Shown piece by piece: positions 37,189 through 46,146 of a stretch of DNA of 64,000 nt (positions within the stretch are counted from its first letter, which is position 1; the number at the start of each line of letters is the position of its first letter). The notes under the pieces were generated by a model. That model worked only from the letters and a program-made list of their open reading frames with translations. It made no database searches and was not told the origin of the DNA. Both the position numbers and the translations under genes were made by a program. Source of the DNA: Bacteroidota bacterium (GTDB lineage: Bacteria > Bacteroidota > Bacteroidia > AKYH767-A > JAHEYN01); assembly GCA_023251555.1 (NCBI GenBank), contig JAHEYN010000002.1, positions 62,001 to 126,000 on the forward strand, in the 5' to 3' direction.

Positions 37189-39213
37189 TTATTCTGCAAT
37201 CATTTTTTTTGTAATAGAATAGTCTCCTGCTTTTACGGTATAGAAATACACTCCGGCACTGAGTCCGCTGCAGTCTATGTTAAAGTAATAGGTTCCTGCG
37301 GCAAGGTTTCCGGAAGGCTTAACCTGCAGTACCTTTTGTCCGAGCATATCCGAAACGCTGATGCTTACATCGGCATTTTTCTTCAGGTTAACTGCAAAGG
37401 AGGTAGTTCCTGAGAAAGGATTGGGATAGTTCCCGGAAACGGAAAACAGGTCGTTGTGAGCCATGATTTTTATTCCGTTACCTGTACATCCTGCTGTTCC
37501 CGCAAGGATGTCGGCTGTGTTTACTTTGGTGTATTTGATGGCATTGGGCCCGTCAGGGTCTTTGTTGGTGAGGGCAGTTCCGGGCTCAAAATCTTCCTGG
37601 TAAAGGAGGTGGAGGTATCCGTCGGCCAGTCTTGCTGAGGAAGCAAAAGCTTCTTCAGTGGACATGGTGCAGGTCAGGTTTTGCACAGGGCCCCAGGTGG
37701 TGCCTCCGTCCTGTGAAGCAACAACCCAGATATCGCGAAAACTCTGCCCGTCAAGGGTGGAGTCCCCATCCTGCGGAAGAGAGAAAACGATATATATATT
37801 ACCTGCGGCGTCTGTTGAAAATACAGGCTTGTTCAGCAGGGCGTTGTTCCCGTATCTTGCGGCGCCGGGATATTGTGTGGTGGGCCTGCTGTTTGTAGTA
37901 AGACCTCCGATGTCCCAATTTCCGTTACCGTCTAAATCTATGGTAGCGTCAAGGTTTCCGTCATTGTCATAGTCGAAAACATTCAGCAGGCGGACTGAGT
38001 CTGCAGTTTCATTCCAGTATGCCAGACCTGCCATCCCCGGGCGGAAAAACGATGCAGGCTTCCCTGTTTGCTGGTCAGTGTCCATAAAGATCTCGGTATA
38101 GCCGTATGCTACGTGAACCATCCCGTTATTGTCAATGAGGACCCCCACAGATCCATCATTAGTGGAGGTGGTGTCCCCCATGGGAGCTACAGCTTCATAG
38201 TTGGGAGCATAAGGGAAGGAGTCAACAAACACCCTTGTAAAATTTGCCCCGTTATCTGTGGATTTCCATAGGGTCACATCTTCGCCGAGCCCTCCCAGTA
38301 CAATGGCCACATTATCGCCTGATGCATCAATGGCATAATCTTCGGCTGCCCCGTAGAGTGTACGGGTACTGTCGTACCCGGGCAGGGTAATACCGTTGTC
38401 TGTCCATGTCATACCCCCGTCGAGCGACCTTGAATAAACCATGGGGCGCTTTACTCCATTGATTTTAATCTCGCTATTGATCTTCAGGGATACCGAGTCG
38501 GCATAATTCGAGATAACGTGAACGGTTGAGTCGCCGGGGCCGCCAATCGCCATCCTGTTCCAGATACTGCCTTTGGAGGTGATAGTCACAGATGAGTTAT
38601 GCCCTGCGGCTGTTGAGCCTGACACCCAGGGGCCGGCGGAAGCGGTGTCTTTAACCGAAGCATAAAATCCGTAAGAAGTGTCATGTGCCAGGATGTACTC
38701 ATATTGATTTTTCAGCAAGCCTAATCCGGGGAATCCTGTTCGTTTGGTTTCAAACCTGTTGGTTATAACAAGAGGGAACCCGGTGTTGGTATCAAGTATC
38801 CATGAGGTACCGTCAAAATGATTATAACCCGTGCCACGGTCTTGATAATTGTTCAGGCTGTCGTTGGTGGAAGTGGTCCAGATTGCACTGAGTGTGCCGT
38901 TACCATAGTTGATAAGTCTTCTCGGCATGGCAGAGTTGGATTGCAGGTCATAGATTGTTTCCCCAATCTGGATATTGCCGCTGAGAGGCTGGGGAACGGG
39001 CGCCTGAGGGTTGTTCTTATATGCTTTGCTGCTGTTTTTTTCTGCGAGGTCAGCATTGTTGAATTTGTCTTTGGCAGAGTAGCGGTTATCGGTTGCCGTG
39101 TACGGTAGGTTAATAAACCGGCTGTCGGCCTTTGCCCGGGTTCTGAGTGTTTGCTGGGCAAAACTTGCCGCAGCTATTCCTGTGACAACAAGTGCTAATA
39201 AAACTTTTTTCAT
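37189..39213 (-). CDS. Sialidase-like (BNR) T9SS secreted protein
   Basis: A 674-residue exported protein. Signal peptide MKKVLLALVVTGIAAASFAQ; residues ~60-570 form a BNR/sialidase-like propeller with Asp-box-like strands (SRSLDGGMTWTDNG, WKSTDNGANFTRVF, VASQDGGTTWGPV); residues ~595-674 are a T9SS type A domain (YPNPFSGTTSFAVN to KKMIAE). The catalytic residues of true sialidases are not evident, so enzymatic activity is uncertain. Unlike the tandem array at 1-26 kb it lacks the LPVELLSF module. It has its own good promoter and hairpin terminator, so it is monocistronic. Confidence 0.88.
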   Translation of the reverse strand: MKKVLLALVVTGIAAASFAQQTLRTRAKADSRFINLPYTATDNRYSAKDKFNNADLAEKNSSKAYKNNPQAPVPQPLSGNIQIGETIYDLQSNSAMPRRLINYGNGTLSAIWTTSTNDSLNNYQDRGTGYNHFDGTSWILDTNTGFPLVITNRFETKRTGFPGLGLLKNQYEYILAHDTSYGFYASVKDTASAGPWVSGSTAAGHNSSVTITSKGSIWNRMAIGGPGDSTVHVISNYADSVSLKINSEIKINGVKRPMVYSRSLDGGMTWTDNGITLPGYDSTRTLYGAAEDYAIDASGDNVAIVLGGLGEDVTLWKSTDNGANFTRVFVDSFPYAPNYEAVAPMGDTTSTNDGSVGVLIDNNGMVHVAYGYTEIFMDTDQQTGKPASFFRPGMAGLAYWNETADSVRLLNVFDYDNDGNLDATIDLDGNGNWDIGGLTTNSRPTTQYPGAARYGNNALLNKPVFSTDAAGNIYIVFSLPQDGDSTLDGQSFRDIWVVASQDGGTTWGPVQNLTCTMSTEEAFASSARLADGYLHLLYQEDFEPGTALTNKDPDGPNAIKYTKVNTADILAGTAGCTGNGIKIMAHNDLFSVSGNYPNPFSGTTSFAVNLKKNADVSISVSDMLGQKVLQVKPSGNLAAGTYYFNIDCSGLSAGVYFYTVKAGDYSITKKMIAE

Positions 39214-39255
39214 TTTAATATGGATTAGTTAGACTGAAAATTAGTTAAGGGATAG

Positions 39256-39288
39256 CAAATGTAATGAGTATTTTGATACCTGCAAAAA
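39256..39288 (-). promoter_or_regulatory. Bacteroidota sigma-A promoter for the 37189-39213 gene
   Basis: On the minus strand: TTTTTG (39288-39283), a 19-nt spacer, then TACATTTG (39263-39256), about 42 bases upstream of the ATG. Both boxes and the spacing agree with the Bacteroidota consensus TTTG-N17-23-TAnnTTTG. Confidence 0.75.
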
Positions 39289-39319
39289 GGAAATTAACTG
39301 GGAGGGATAAGGGTTGCCG

Positions 39320-41284
39320 TTATACCCGGAAAACTTTTTTCCAAACGGCAAAACTGATGAGTTTGAAAAGATTATGTTTTTCTTTTTTCTCCCTCCTGTT
39401 AAAGAGGAGATCGTAATCGCTGAGGATTTTGCCCGTATCAAGAAAATCGTTCAGGTCGCTGGAAAAATAGTTTCGGAGATCGTTTTTTATCTCTGCTATC
39501 CACTGGTTGTGAGGGGTTGCATAGCCGAGTTTGTCTTTTCTTGAAGCGACGGCCTCCGGGAGAAGCCCCCTCATGGATTCCCTCAGCAGGAATTTATTCA
39601 CCCCATGGTGTATTTTGTAGCAGGCAGGAAGACTGAAGATGTATTCTATCAGGGGCAGATCATCGGAAAAGGGGGTGCGTGCTTCTATGGAAAACCACAT
39701 GGAGCAGCGGTCTTCGCATTTAAGATAGCCTTTGAGGTAAGAGCGGTTGAACTCATCATAAAGTATGCGGTTGAGGGGGGCTGTGATTTTGTTTCTCGTA
39801 TAAGGTACATTGCCGTATAATGAGATTAACTCCCTGTTAAGGTAACCTGCTTCGGGTGGCAGTAAGTTCATTATCGGGAATTTCTTTTTCAGGTGACATT
39901 TTAAGAGGAAGGCGAGATCCTGCACCGGGTGCCCTGTATGATTTATTTCCCTGAACACGGACTTATCATATTTTCCTGTGAGTTCTGCCACATAAGCATA
40001 GTGATAATGCCTGTAGCCGGCAAAGAGTTCGTCTCCTCCCTGCCCGTCGAGCAGCACCTTGACCCCGTTCTGCTTCGCAAGCTCCATGACCTTGAACTGT
40101 GCAAAGGTACTGGTGTTCCAGATCGGCGTGTCCTGGCAATAGATAAGCGTTTCAAGCTCTTCCAGCAGCTGCCCGGGTTCAGGGGTTACCCTGAACCACT
40201 CCGCCCCGGTTTTCTGTGCCACCATTTCTGCCCACATGCTTTCATCATACCGTTTATCATGAAAAGCGGCTGTAAAGGTCTTTTGCCTGCTGCCCACTGA
40301 AAGGATGGAGTTCGCTTTCATCAGCTCATTAACCGTGCATACAATGGCTGAGCTGTCTAATCCGCCGCTGAGGCAGGACCCCGCGGGGACATCGGAACGG
40401 AGCCGGAGATTAATTGCGTTGAAAATCAGTTCTCTCGTTTTCTCCTTATGCATAGCGAACTTCGCATCATCGAACTGCTCAGGCTGGTCGTTATACGGAA
40501 GCTTGTAGTACTCCCATTTTTGGAGCAGGCGCGTTTCTATGCTGAAGCGGAAAGCGCATGAGGGCATCACCTCAATGATGTTCCGGAAAAACCCCTCTTC
40601 CCGGGATTCAATATTATTTGAGGCGAAATAATCGAAGACCATTTGGTTGTTAATGCCTGTATGGCAGAATGCTGATCCGGCAAGAGCTTTCTGTTCCGAA
40701 GCAAAGGCGAAGGTTTGGTGGTCAAAATAATAATAGAGGGGTTTTACTCCGAAGCGGTCCCTGGCGCCAAACAATATTTTTTTTTCGGTATCATAGATGG
40801 CAAATGCCCACATGCCGTTGAAACGTTCAAGGCATTGCTCTCCCCATTCCATGTATGCCGCCAGCAGCACTTCGGTGTCCGAAGAAGTGCGGAAAGTATA
40901 TCCTTTTGACCGGAGGTTTTCCCTGATTTCGGGATGGTTGTATATCTCCCCGTTAAATACCACCCATAGTTTCCGGTCGGGCGTGCACATGGGCTGGTGC
41001 CCTGCAGCGGAAATGTCCAGCACGGAAAGTCTCCTGAATCCCAGGGCAGCGGTGTAATGTCCTGTAACTTCTGCTGCCTGTTTCACGGGGGCATAGCCGT
41101 AACGCAATTGCCATACGTCAGGAGGAGTGTCCTTGCCTCCCGCAGTTACAATGTCCCCGGAATCAAAAAAAACAAAACCTTCGTCATCAGGGCCCCTGTG
41201 TTTCAGAAGGTTTGTCATCCCGGTAATTTCTCCCGCAAGATGCTCCCTGTTGTTTATATTAATTATTCCTGCTATCCCGCACAT
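39320..41284 (-). CDS. asnB: Asparagine synthase (glutamine-hydrolysing)
   Basis: A 654-residue class II amidotransferase. The N-terminal Ntn glutaminase begins MCGIAGI (nucleophile C2) with KHRGPDDEG, FNGEIYN and the SSDTE motif; the C-terminal synthetase has the PP-loop SGGLDSSAIVC (~300) and GQGGDELFAGYRHYHY. It makes asparagine from aspartate, glutamine and ATP, although AsnB homologues also act in surface-polysaccharide loci. It begins 14 bases after the copper ATPase on the same strand, so they may be co-transcribed. Confidence 0.95.
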   Translation of the reverse strand: MCGIAGIININNREHLAGEITGMTNLLKHRGPDDEGFVFFDSGDIVTAGGKDTPPDVWQLRYGYAPVKQAAEVTGHYTAALGFRRLSVLDISAAGHQPMCTPDRKLWVVFNGEIYNHPEIRENLRSKGYTFRTSSDTEVLLAAYMEWGEQCLERFNGMWAFAIYDTEKKILFGARDRFGVKPLYYYFDHQTFAFASEQKALAGSAFCHTGINNQMVFDYFASNNIESREEGFFRNIIEVMPSCAFRFSIETRLLQKWEYYKLPYNDQPEQFDDAKFAMHKEKTRELIFNAINLRLRSDVPAGSCLSGGLDSSAIVCTVNELMKANSILSVGSRQKTFTAAFHDKRYDESMWAEMVAQKTGAEWFRVTPEPGQLLEELETLIYCQDTPIWNTSTFAQFKVMELAKQNGVKVLLDGQGGDELFAGYRHYHYAYVAELTGKYDKSVFREINHTGHPVQDLAFLLKCHLKKKFPIMNLLPPEAGYLNRELISLYGNVPYTRNKITAPLNRILYDEFNRSYLKGYLKCEDRCSMWFSIEARTPFSDDLPLIEYIFSLPACYKIHHGVNKFLLRESMRGLLPEAVASRKDKLGYATPHNQWIAEIKNDLRNYFSSDLNDFLDTGKILSDYDLLFNRREKKEKHNLFKLISFAVWKKVFRV

Positions 41285-41298
41285 GTGTTATTTGTCCG

Positions 41299-43449
41299 TC
41301 AGGATATTTTTTTTGTTTTGAGCCGTATGGAATTCCCCACAACGATGACATCCGAGAATGCCATTGCGAGCGCGGCAATCATAGGGCTGAGCAATCCTGC
41401 CGCAGCAACAGGTATGGCAGCAGCATTGTAGAAGAACGCCCAGAAAAGGTTCTGCCTGATGGTGCGCATGGTATGGGTGCTGATACGCATTGCATTAACC
41501 AGATATTCCAGATTGCCCTGAAGCAGTATAACCTGTGCCGACTGTATCGCCGTCTGGGAAGCATTGCTCAGGGAGACGCCTACCGCTGCTTTCGCAAGGG
41601 CAGGGGCATCATTGATGCCATCCCCCACCATAGCTACGAGTGACGAAGCGCCCAGTTTTTCTATAATTTCAAGTTTCTCATGAGGCATGCGCCCGCCGTA
41701 CACCTCATCTATCCCCGTTTCTTTTGCAATGGCTTCACATTTTTTCTGTGAATCCCCGCTTAACAAAACAGTCCTGACGGATTTCTTTTTCAGGTACTGT
41801 ATAACTTCCTTCACATTGGGTTTTAATTCGTCTTCAAGGTCAAGTGTGGCAGCCATTTGCCCATTTCTGACAAGATAAACTGAATGGGAGGGATCATTCG
41901 TATATTCTTTCACCATGTTAAAAGATCCCAGCCTGTACTGATTGTTTTCATGGTCAACGGCGAGCATACCCATGCCTTTGTCTTCTTTAACGGAGATGAG
42001 CCTCAGGGGTATTCCTGCTGCGTATTGTCCGCTTTCTTTCACGATAGATTTTGCAATGGGATGAGAGGAGTGAATTTCCATGTGATAAAGAACAGACATC
42101 ACCATTTCTTTACTCATCCCCGGGCCGGGGAGAATATTCCTGATGCGGAAATTTCCCGTTGTGAGGGTGCCTGTTTTATCGAACACTATAGTTTGTATTT
42201 TTGAGAAAGTCTCGAGAGTGCTTCCTCCCCGGATCAGTATGCCGCTCCGGGCAGCCCTCCCGATTCCCACCATCACTGCAGTGGGGGTCGCGAGGCCCAT
42301 TGCACAGGGGCATGAAATCACGAGCACTGCCACTGCGCTCAGGAGAGCTTTCTGTGCGGGGAGTTCGAAAAGAAAAAAGGAAAGAATAAATGTAAGGATA
42401 GAGACTCCGACCACCACGGGGACGAAAACTGCACTTACCTTGTCGCCAAGCCGCTGTATGGCAGGCTGGGAATTTTGCGCGTTTTTTACCATCTCTATTA
42501 TACGGGAGAGTACGGTTTCGCTTCCTACTTTTTCAGCTTTCATCCGCAGGGAACCCTTTACAAGCAGGGTACCGCCGATCACTGTATCACCTTCTTTTTT
42601 TTCCACAGGAACGCTTTCCCCCGAAATCATGGATTCATCTATGAGGGCATCTCCCCATAAAATAGTTCCGTCAACAGGAACCTTATCTCCTGTGCCCGCA
42701 AGGAGAATATCTCCTTTCACAATGTCGGCGTACACTACCTCCGTGAACTCGTTTTCAGTACCTGCCTTCAGTTTTTTTGCTTTCGTTGCCTGTATTTTTG
42801 CCAGTTCTCTTATTGCTCCAGTGGTTTGCTTTACTGACCGTTGTTCAAGCAGGTTGCCGAGCAGCACAAGTGTTATAATGGTTGCCGCGGTTTCATAGAA
42901 AAGATAACGCGACACCTCGGGGCTGTTATAAAAAATCGCTGTGCCGGCAAGGCTGTACAGGAAAGCCGCAGAAGATCCTATGGTGATTAATACATCCATG
43001 TTGGGAACCCCCGATCTTACGGATCCCCATGCGCTGCGGCCGAAGTGCTGTATCCCTGCAGCCATCACCGGGATACACAGGGCAAGCTGCACAAGAGGCA
43101 GGTGAAGCAGGTGAAAAGGCAGGAGCATGTGCAGGAAGAGAGGCAGGGTGAATGCAAGGCAGAAATAAAATTTTTTCTCCGTCGTGAAAAAAGAGACTTC
43201 CTTCCCTTGATGTGTATGCCCGTGCTCATGGCCCGTTTCCTGCATTTCTGAGACCCGGTAGCCGATGGAGTTGATAATCTCCACGGCACGGTTAAGATTT
43301 TTCGGATCGGGAACTTCGGCAGAGGCTTCCTTGGCGATAAAATTGACACTTACCTCTTTCATCCCTTCCTTTTCCAGGATTTTCCCGATGGTAAGGGCAC
43401 AGTTAGAGCAGGTCATCCCTTCTATATGCAGTGTAATGCGTTTGTCCAT
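41299..43449 (-). CDS. Copper-type heavy-metal P1B ATPase
   Basis: A 716-residue exporter. One N-terminal heavy-metal-associated domain with GMTCSNC (C14, C17), followed by a His-rich linker (GHEHGHTHQG), eight predicted membrane helices, the metal-channel motif SCPCAMGLATP, phosphorylation site FDKTGTLTTGN, the HP dipeptide SSHPIAKS, and hinge GDGINDAPALAKA. CPC together with the HMA domain indicates Cu(I) export. The start at 43449 (MDKRITLHIEG) is preferred over an upstream ATG because it begins at the HMA domain. asnB follows 14 bases downstream. Confidence 0.94.
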   Translation of the reverse strand: MDKRITLHIEGMTCSNCALTIGKILEKEGMKEVSVNFIAKEASAEVPDPKNLNRAVEIINSIGYRVSEMQETGHEHGHTHQGKEVSFFTTEKKFYFCLAFTLPLFLHMLLPFHLLHLPLVQLALCIPVMAAGIQHFGRSAWGSVRSGVPNMDVLITIGSSAAFLYSLAGTAIFYNSPEVSRYLFYETAATIITLVLLGNLLEQRSVKQTTGAIRELAKIQATKAKKLKAGTENEFTEVVYADIVKGDILLAGTGDKVPVDGTILWGDALIDESMISGESVPVEKKEGDTVIGGTLLVKGSLRMKAEKVGSETVLSRIIEMVKNAQNSQPAIQRLGDKVSAVFVPVVVGVSILTFILSFFLFELPAQKALLSAVAVLVISCPCAMGLATPTAVMVGIGRAARSGILIRGGSTLETFSKIQTIVFDKTGTLTTGNFRIRNILPGPGMSKEMVMSVLYHMEIHSSHPIAKSIVKESGQYAAGIPLRLISVKEDKGMGMLAVDHENNQYRLGSFNMVKEYTNDPSHSVYLVRNGQMAATLDLEDELKPNVKEVIQYLKKKSVRTVLLSGDSQKKCEAIAKETGIDEVYGGRMPHEKLEIIEKLGASSLVAMVGDGINDAPALAKAAVGVSLSNASQTAIQSAQVILLQGNLEYLVNAMRISTHTMRTIRQNLFWAFFYNAAAIPVAAAGLLSPMIAALAMAFSDVIVVGNSIRLKTKKIS

Positions 43450-43553
43450 TTTGCAGCAGGCAAATTTAAAGGTAATTAATGAGAGCATTGACCGTTGCCC
43501 GCAAAATGAGTAAGCCCTGTTTCCGGGTATACAGAGAAATATTCGGAATTGTA

Positions 43554-43561
43554 TAACTTTG
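43554..43561 (+). promoter_or_regulatory. -7 box for tRNA-His
   Basis: TAACTTTG matches TAnnTTTG and is 39 bases upstream of the tRNA. No clear -33 TTG is seen at the expected distance. Confidence 0.55.
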
Positions 43562-43600
43562 CGCTCCCGGAAATATTGTTGTTCTTTTTCAGTGTTACAC

Positions 43601-43675
43601 GGTGAGATTAGCTCAATTGGTTAGAGCGCCAGATTGTGGTTCTGGAGGTTGTGGGTTCGATCCCCATATCTCACC
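43601..43675 (+). tRNA. tRNA-His (GTG)
   Basis: A complete cloverleaf. Base 43601 is G-1 paired with discriminator C73 (43675), diagnostic of tRNA-His. The acceptor stem GTGAGAT pairs with ATCTCAC, the D-stem is GCTC/GAGC, the anticodon stem CCAGA/TCTGG, anticodon GTG at 43636-43638, and the T-loop GTTCGATCC is present. CCA is not encoded. The accessory island begins immediately downstream, making this tRNA a possible landing site; I found no repeated copy of its 3' end further right. Confidence 0.96.
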
Positions 43676-43837
43676 CTGCGGGTTGTTTCCCCGGACTTCA
43701 TGGATGATTTTCAGGTGATTAGAACACCCGTGAACTACCCCGGGGAATAGTTTTCGAACTATGCTTGCGAAAAAGAAAGCATAAAGCCAGTATCTTTTCG
43801 ATAATATTTATTTCGGCCAGGCTGATGTTAGGGGCAG

Positions 43838-44069
43838 TTAAATCTTGTCGAAAAATTTGTTGCTGTCGTCAATTATTTTCCGTCTAAATGCGTCAAGCAA
43901 AATATTGTTTATTTCTTCAATAAAGGGATAGGGACTCCAACGTAGACTCAAGGAACTTAGAAAATTCCTTGATCTCCCTTTCAGACCAGGAATCCTCTAT
44001 GTAATCGAAAATCTGATTGAGATTGTTTGTGGCCTCGAGCGACCATTCAATTCTTAAGCCACTTCTCAT
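43838..44069 (-). pseudogene. Degenerate ParE/RelE-family toxin
   Basis: The frame starts at an ATG (44069) overlapping the last bases of the antitoxin gene, and gives a ParE-like N-terminus (MRSGLRIEWSLEATNNLNQI, FDYIEDSWSE) but stops at 43917 after 50 residues. In another frame the sequence continues with ILLDAF and DDSNKFFDKI before TAA at 43838, resembling the ParE C-terminus (ILxLFDNRQNPxK). The central beta strands are missing, consistent with an internal deletion plus frameshift. Family assignment rests on the N-terminal pattern and gene arrangement. It should be inactive. Confidence 0.65.
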
Positions 44070-44277
44070 ATCTCTTTTTAACTGTCGAATGTGGCTTCAA
44101 TCTTCCTGCCTTAACATCTTTTAGTCCCCGCTCAATGGATTTAAGAGTATCGGGAGCTAAACCGTCTGACCAATCAGCTATCTCTCCCTGTAGCTGCTTT
44201 ACTTTTTGAACAGCACTTGGATCCTTGAGCGCTAAAATCCACTCTATCAGATGAAGTTTTTCGATTTGTATATTCAT
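44047..44277 (-). CDS. Antitoxin-like small protein paired with broken ParE
   Basis: A 76-residue helical, charged protein (MNIQIEKLHLIEWILALKDP, WSDGLAPDTLKSIERGLKDV, then KPHSTVKKRYEKWLKN). Size and position immediately 5' of a ParE-like toxin, with overlapping start and stop, match the small antitoxins common in Bacteroidota. Such proteins usually bind toxin through the C-terminus and DNA through the N-terminus. This copy looks intact while the toxin is broken, so it may be a solitary relic or protect against related toxins. Confidence 0.7.
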   Translation of the reverse strand: MNIQIEKLHLIEWILALKDPSAVQKVKQLQGEIADWSDGLAPDTLKSIERGLKDVKAGRLKPHSTVKKRYEKWLKN

Positions 44278-44358
44278 AGAAAACGATTTCTTAACAAGAT
44301 ATAAAATATTGAATAATTATGCAAGTTTCCAACAACATTACTATTTAAAACGGCTTGT

Positions 44359-44492
44359 GCCTAACGGTTCGGGGCTTTGCGTTCGGGCGGGAGACCTGAC
44401 GAAGTCAGTGTCTACCGAGACGAACGCCCGAACCGAAGTTAATATTTTCTTTTACCACTGAAGCCCGCCTGACCGCAAAGCCCTTGTTAGCG
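44359..44492 (-). repeat. attC-like cassette recombination site 1
   Basis: Read on the minus strand the 134-bp site starts CGCTAAC and ends GTTAGGC (44359-44365 reads GCCTAAC on the plus strand). Inner arms GGGCTTTGCG / CGCAAAGCCC are perfectly complementary, followed by a second paired block GGCGGG / CCCGCC. The outer spacers differ in length (2 versus 6 nt), as with the asymmetric bulges of attC sites. The TIR gene's stop codon TAA lies inside the first core box, a classical cassette layout. Confidence 0.7.
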
Positions 44493-45536
44493 GGCGTTTT
44501 GTCTGTCTGTCGGTATAATTTTTTGGACAATATTGTCAAAGAGTACTGTCCAGATTTGGTAAAAAACCAAACTGTTATAATAGTCAATGAAATAATTTAT
44601 TGCATTGCTGTGTCTTTTTTCAGGAACTGTCTCAAATGATTTTAGCCACTCTTGGTCGTGTTCCATCATTTTTTTATTGTGTTTACCAATGACATTAAAA
44701 TAACTAATCCAAGTGTCCGCATTTTTTACTTGGAATAAAAAACTGTTTAGTAAGTCAATGAGTTCTGGAGAAAGTGTCAACGATTTATGGGTAAGAATGA
44801 ATTTAATGTCGTCAGAAAGTTTATTGATTGTCCGATAAAAAACTTCAAATACTTTTTCTTGGTGGAACATCATTAGCAATGAAATGTTATACAGGTTTCC
44901 TAATTTTTTAAATTCAATTTTATAATTGCTTATGTTTTCAATTTGAATTTTATTTATATCATTGATTTCTGTCGTTGAAGAGACAATAGAGTATTTTAAA
45001 AGTTCAACATTCCCTGCAAGTAAATTAAATACTGCTAATGTGTCTTTTGCTAATAGCGAACCTTTAATTTTACTTTCAAAATCTGTCACGACTTTAAAAA
45101 ATTCACTGTCGTCAATTGAAGGCGTTGCAATGTCATTGATAGCAGCAATTTTTTTGAATAACTTTTCTATGTCTGGTTTTTGGCTTATTTGTCCACCTTG
45201 CAATGTTTTTAGTGGGATTGGAAGTTCACCAGGTGTCAGTCCAGAGTGGCAAAGGGGAACAACAGGGATTTCTCTAACCCAGCCGCCACCTGCTTCAAAA
45301 TTAATCCAAGGTCTGCCAACTGAAAGAGGACTACACAGTACGATTTCAAGATTGCATTTTTTTAAAGATGTCTTGACTGTATTTATCCATTCATCTCCAA
45401 GTCCTACGCTGTCTTCGTGAGATGATGCAAAAACTTCAATGCTTTTTAAAAACTTTTTTTCAAGATAGTTTTTTAAACTAATTGCTAACTCTTTTTCTTC
45501 TGTGATGTGAGAAATAAAAACTATCGGTTTACTCAT
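44487..45536 (-). CDS. TIR-domain protein in a cassette-like unit
   Basis: A 349-residue protein. Residues 1-~135 are a TIR domain: KPIVFISHITEEKELAISLK, VFASSH, IVLCSPLSVGRPWINFEAG with E81 at the position of the catalytic glutamate of NADase TIRs. The rest (~140-349) is helical with no recognised domain (LLMMFHQEKVFEVFYRTINK) and may sense or oligomerise. Bacterial TIR proteins commonly deplete NAD+ during phage defence; that role here is inference. The gene has its own promoter and ends inside an attC-like site. It is AT-rich compared with flanking core genes, suggesting transfer. Confidence 0.85.
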   Translation of the reverse strand: MSKPIVFISHITEEKELAISLKNYLEKKFLKSIEVFASSHEDSVGLGDEWINTVKTSLKKCNLEIVLCSPLSVGRPWINFEAGGGWVREIPVVPLCHSGLTPGELPIPLKTLQGGQISQKPDIEKLFKKIAAINDIATPSIDDSEFFKVVTDFESKIKGSLLAKDTLAVFNLLAGNVELLKYSIVSSTTEINDINKIQIENISNYKIEFKKLGNLYNISLLMMFHQEKVFEVFYRTINKLSDDIKFILTHKSLTLSPELIDLLNSFLFQVKNADTWISYFNVIGKHNKKMMEHDQEWLKSFETVPEKRHSNAINYFIDYYNSLVFYQIWTVLFDNIVQKIIPTDRQNAR

Positions 45537-45562
45537 AATTGTCTGTCGTTATATTGAATTAT

Positions 45563-45592
45563 CAAAATTATCAAATTGTCTGTCTGCACAAA
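45563..45592 (-). promoter_or_regulatory. Sigma-A promoter inside the TIR cassette
   Basis: On the minus strand: TTTG (45592-45589), 18-nt spacer, TAATTTTG (45570-45563), ending 26 bases before the TIR start codon. Both boxes fit the Bacteroidota consensus, so this cassette need not rely on external transcription. The flanking word GACAGACAATT occurs on both sides. Confidence 0.65.
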
Positions 45593-45625
45593 ATTGTCTG
45601 TTGAAAACGGTCGTCATAAAATGCC

Positions 45626-45757
45626 CGCTAACGTTCCGCGGGCTTGCGAAGTGCGGGGTTTCGGAGCACTTCGCTGTCCGCAGGAACAAAGGTAATTAAA
45701 TGCAGTGAACATTATTTTACCTATGAAAGCCCGCATTGCGCAAGCCCGCTGTTGGGG
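45626..45757 (-). repeat. attC-like cassette recombination site 2
   Basis: Read on the minus strand the site starts CCCCAAC and ends GTTAGCG. The inner arms GCGGGCTTGCG / CGCAAGCCCGC are an 11-bp perfect complement, continuing with ATGCGGG / CCCGCAC. Spacer lengths on the two sides differ (1 versus 5 nt). Overall length is 132 bp, as for site 1, although most of the sequence differs, which is typical of attC sites. Confidence 0.7.
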
Positions 45758-46146
45758 GCTGTGCTTTTTTCTTGTCCTGCGCCACTGTCCACGAGGGAGA
45801 AGTAGTCTGCTTGCGCGTAACTGTCCCCATTTGGTTGTTTTGTTTTTTGTCTGCCGAAACCGAAGCGAAAAATAAAAACGAAGGGCGAGCCGATTTGCAA
45901 CCCATAAAAAAGTGTCTACCGAAAAATGAAGGTTGCAAATGGGCTTGCTCTGAGAACGGAAATATTATTTGGAGCAGTGTCAGCCGGTTTGCTCTTTTGC
46001 GCGGCAACAATAAAAATTATTAATAAAGACAAGCGCAAAAGTGCAAAGCCGGAACCGCCAGCGTTGCTGTCTGCCGTTGCGAACGTTATATGAAATGCGA
46101 AACTGTCCACTGCTTTACTTTGCCTTGTTGTATGCTTGAATATTAA
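45758..46146. other. Cassette-like segment without a convincing gene
   Basis: Short frames exist on both strands, but none looks like a protein. The segment contains three of the five copies of the word TGCGnnACTGTCCnC (45778, 45812, 46096). Near its right end, on the minus strand, ATATAACGTTCGCAACGGCAG could be a cassette boundary after the primase-like gene. It may be a gene-less or decayed cassette, or encode an RNA. Confidence 0.45.

Noticed and set aside
43676-43760. Inverted repeat TTCCCCGG ... CCGGGGAA just after tRNA-His, as a tRNA terminator or attachment site
   Set aside because: The arms are about 45 bases apart with no T-tract, and no copy of the tRNA 3' end was found at the right side of the island.
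45717-46023. Overlapping short frames on both strands as small cassette genes
   Set aside because: Both are low-complexity and mutually overlapping, with no start signal or family resemblance; described only as a gene-less segment.
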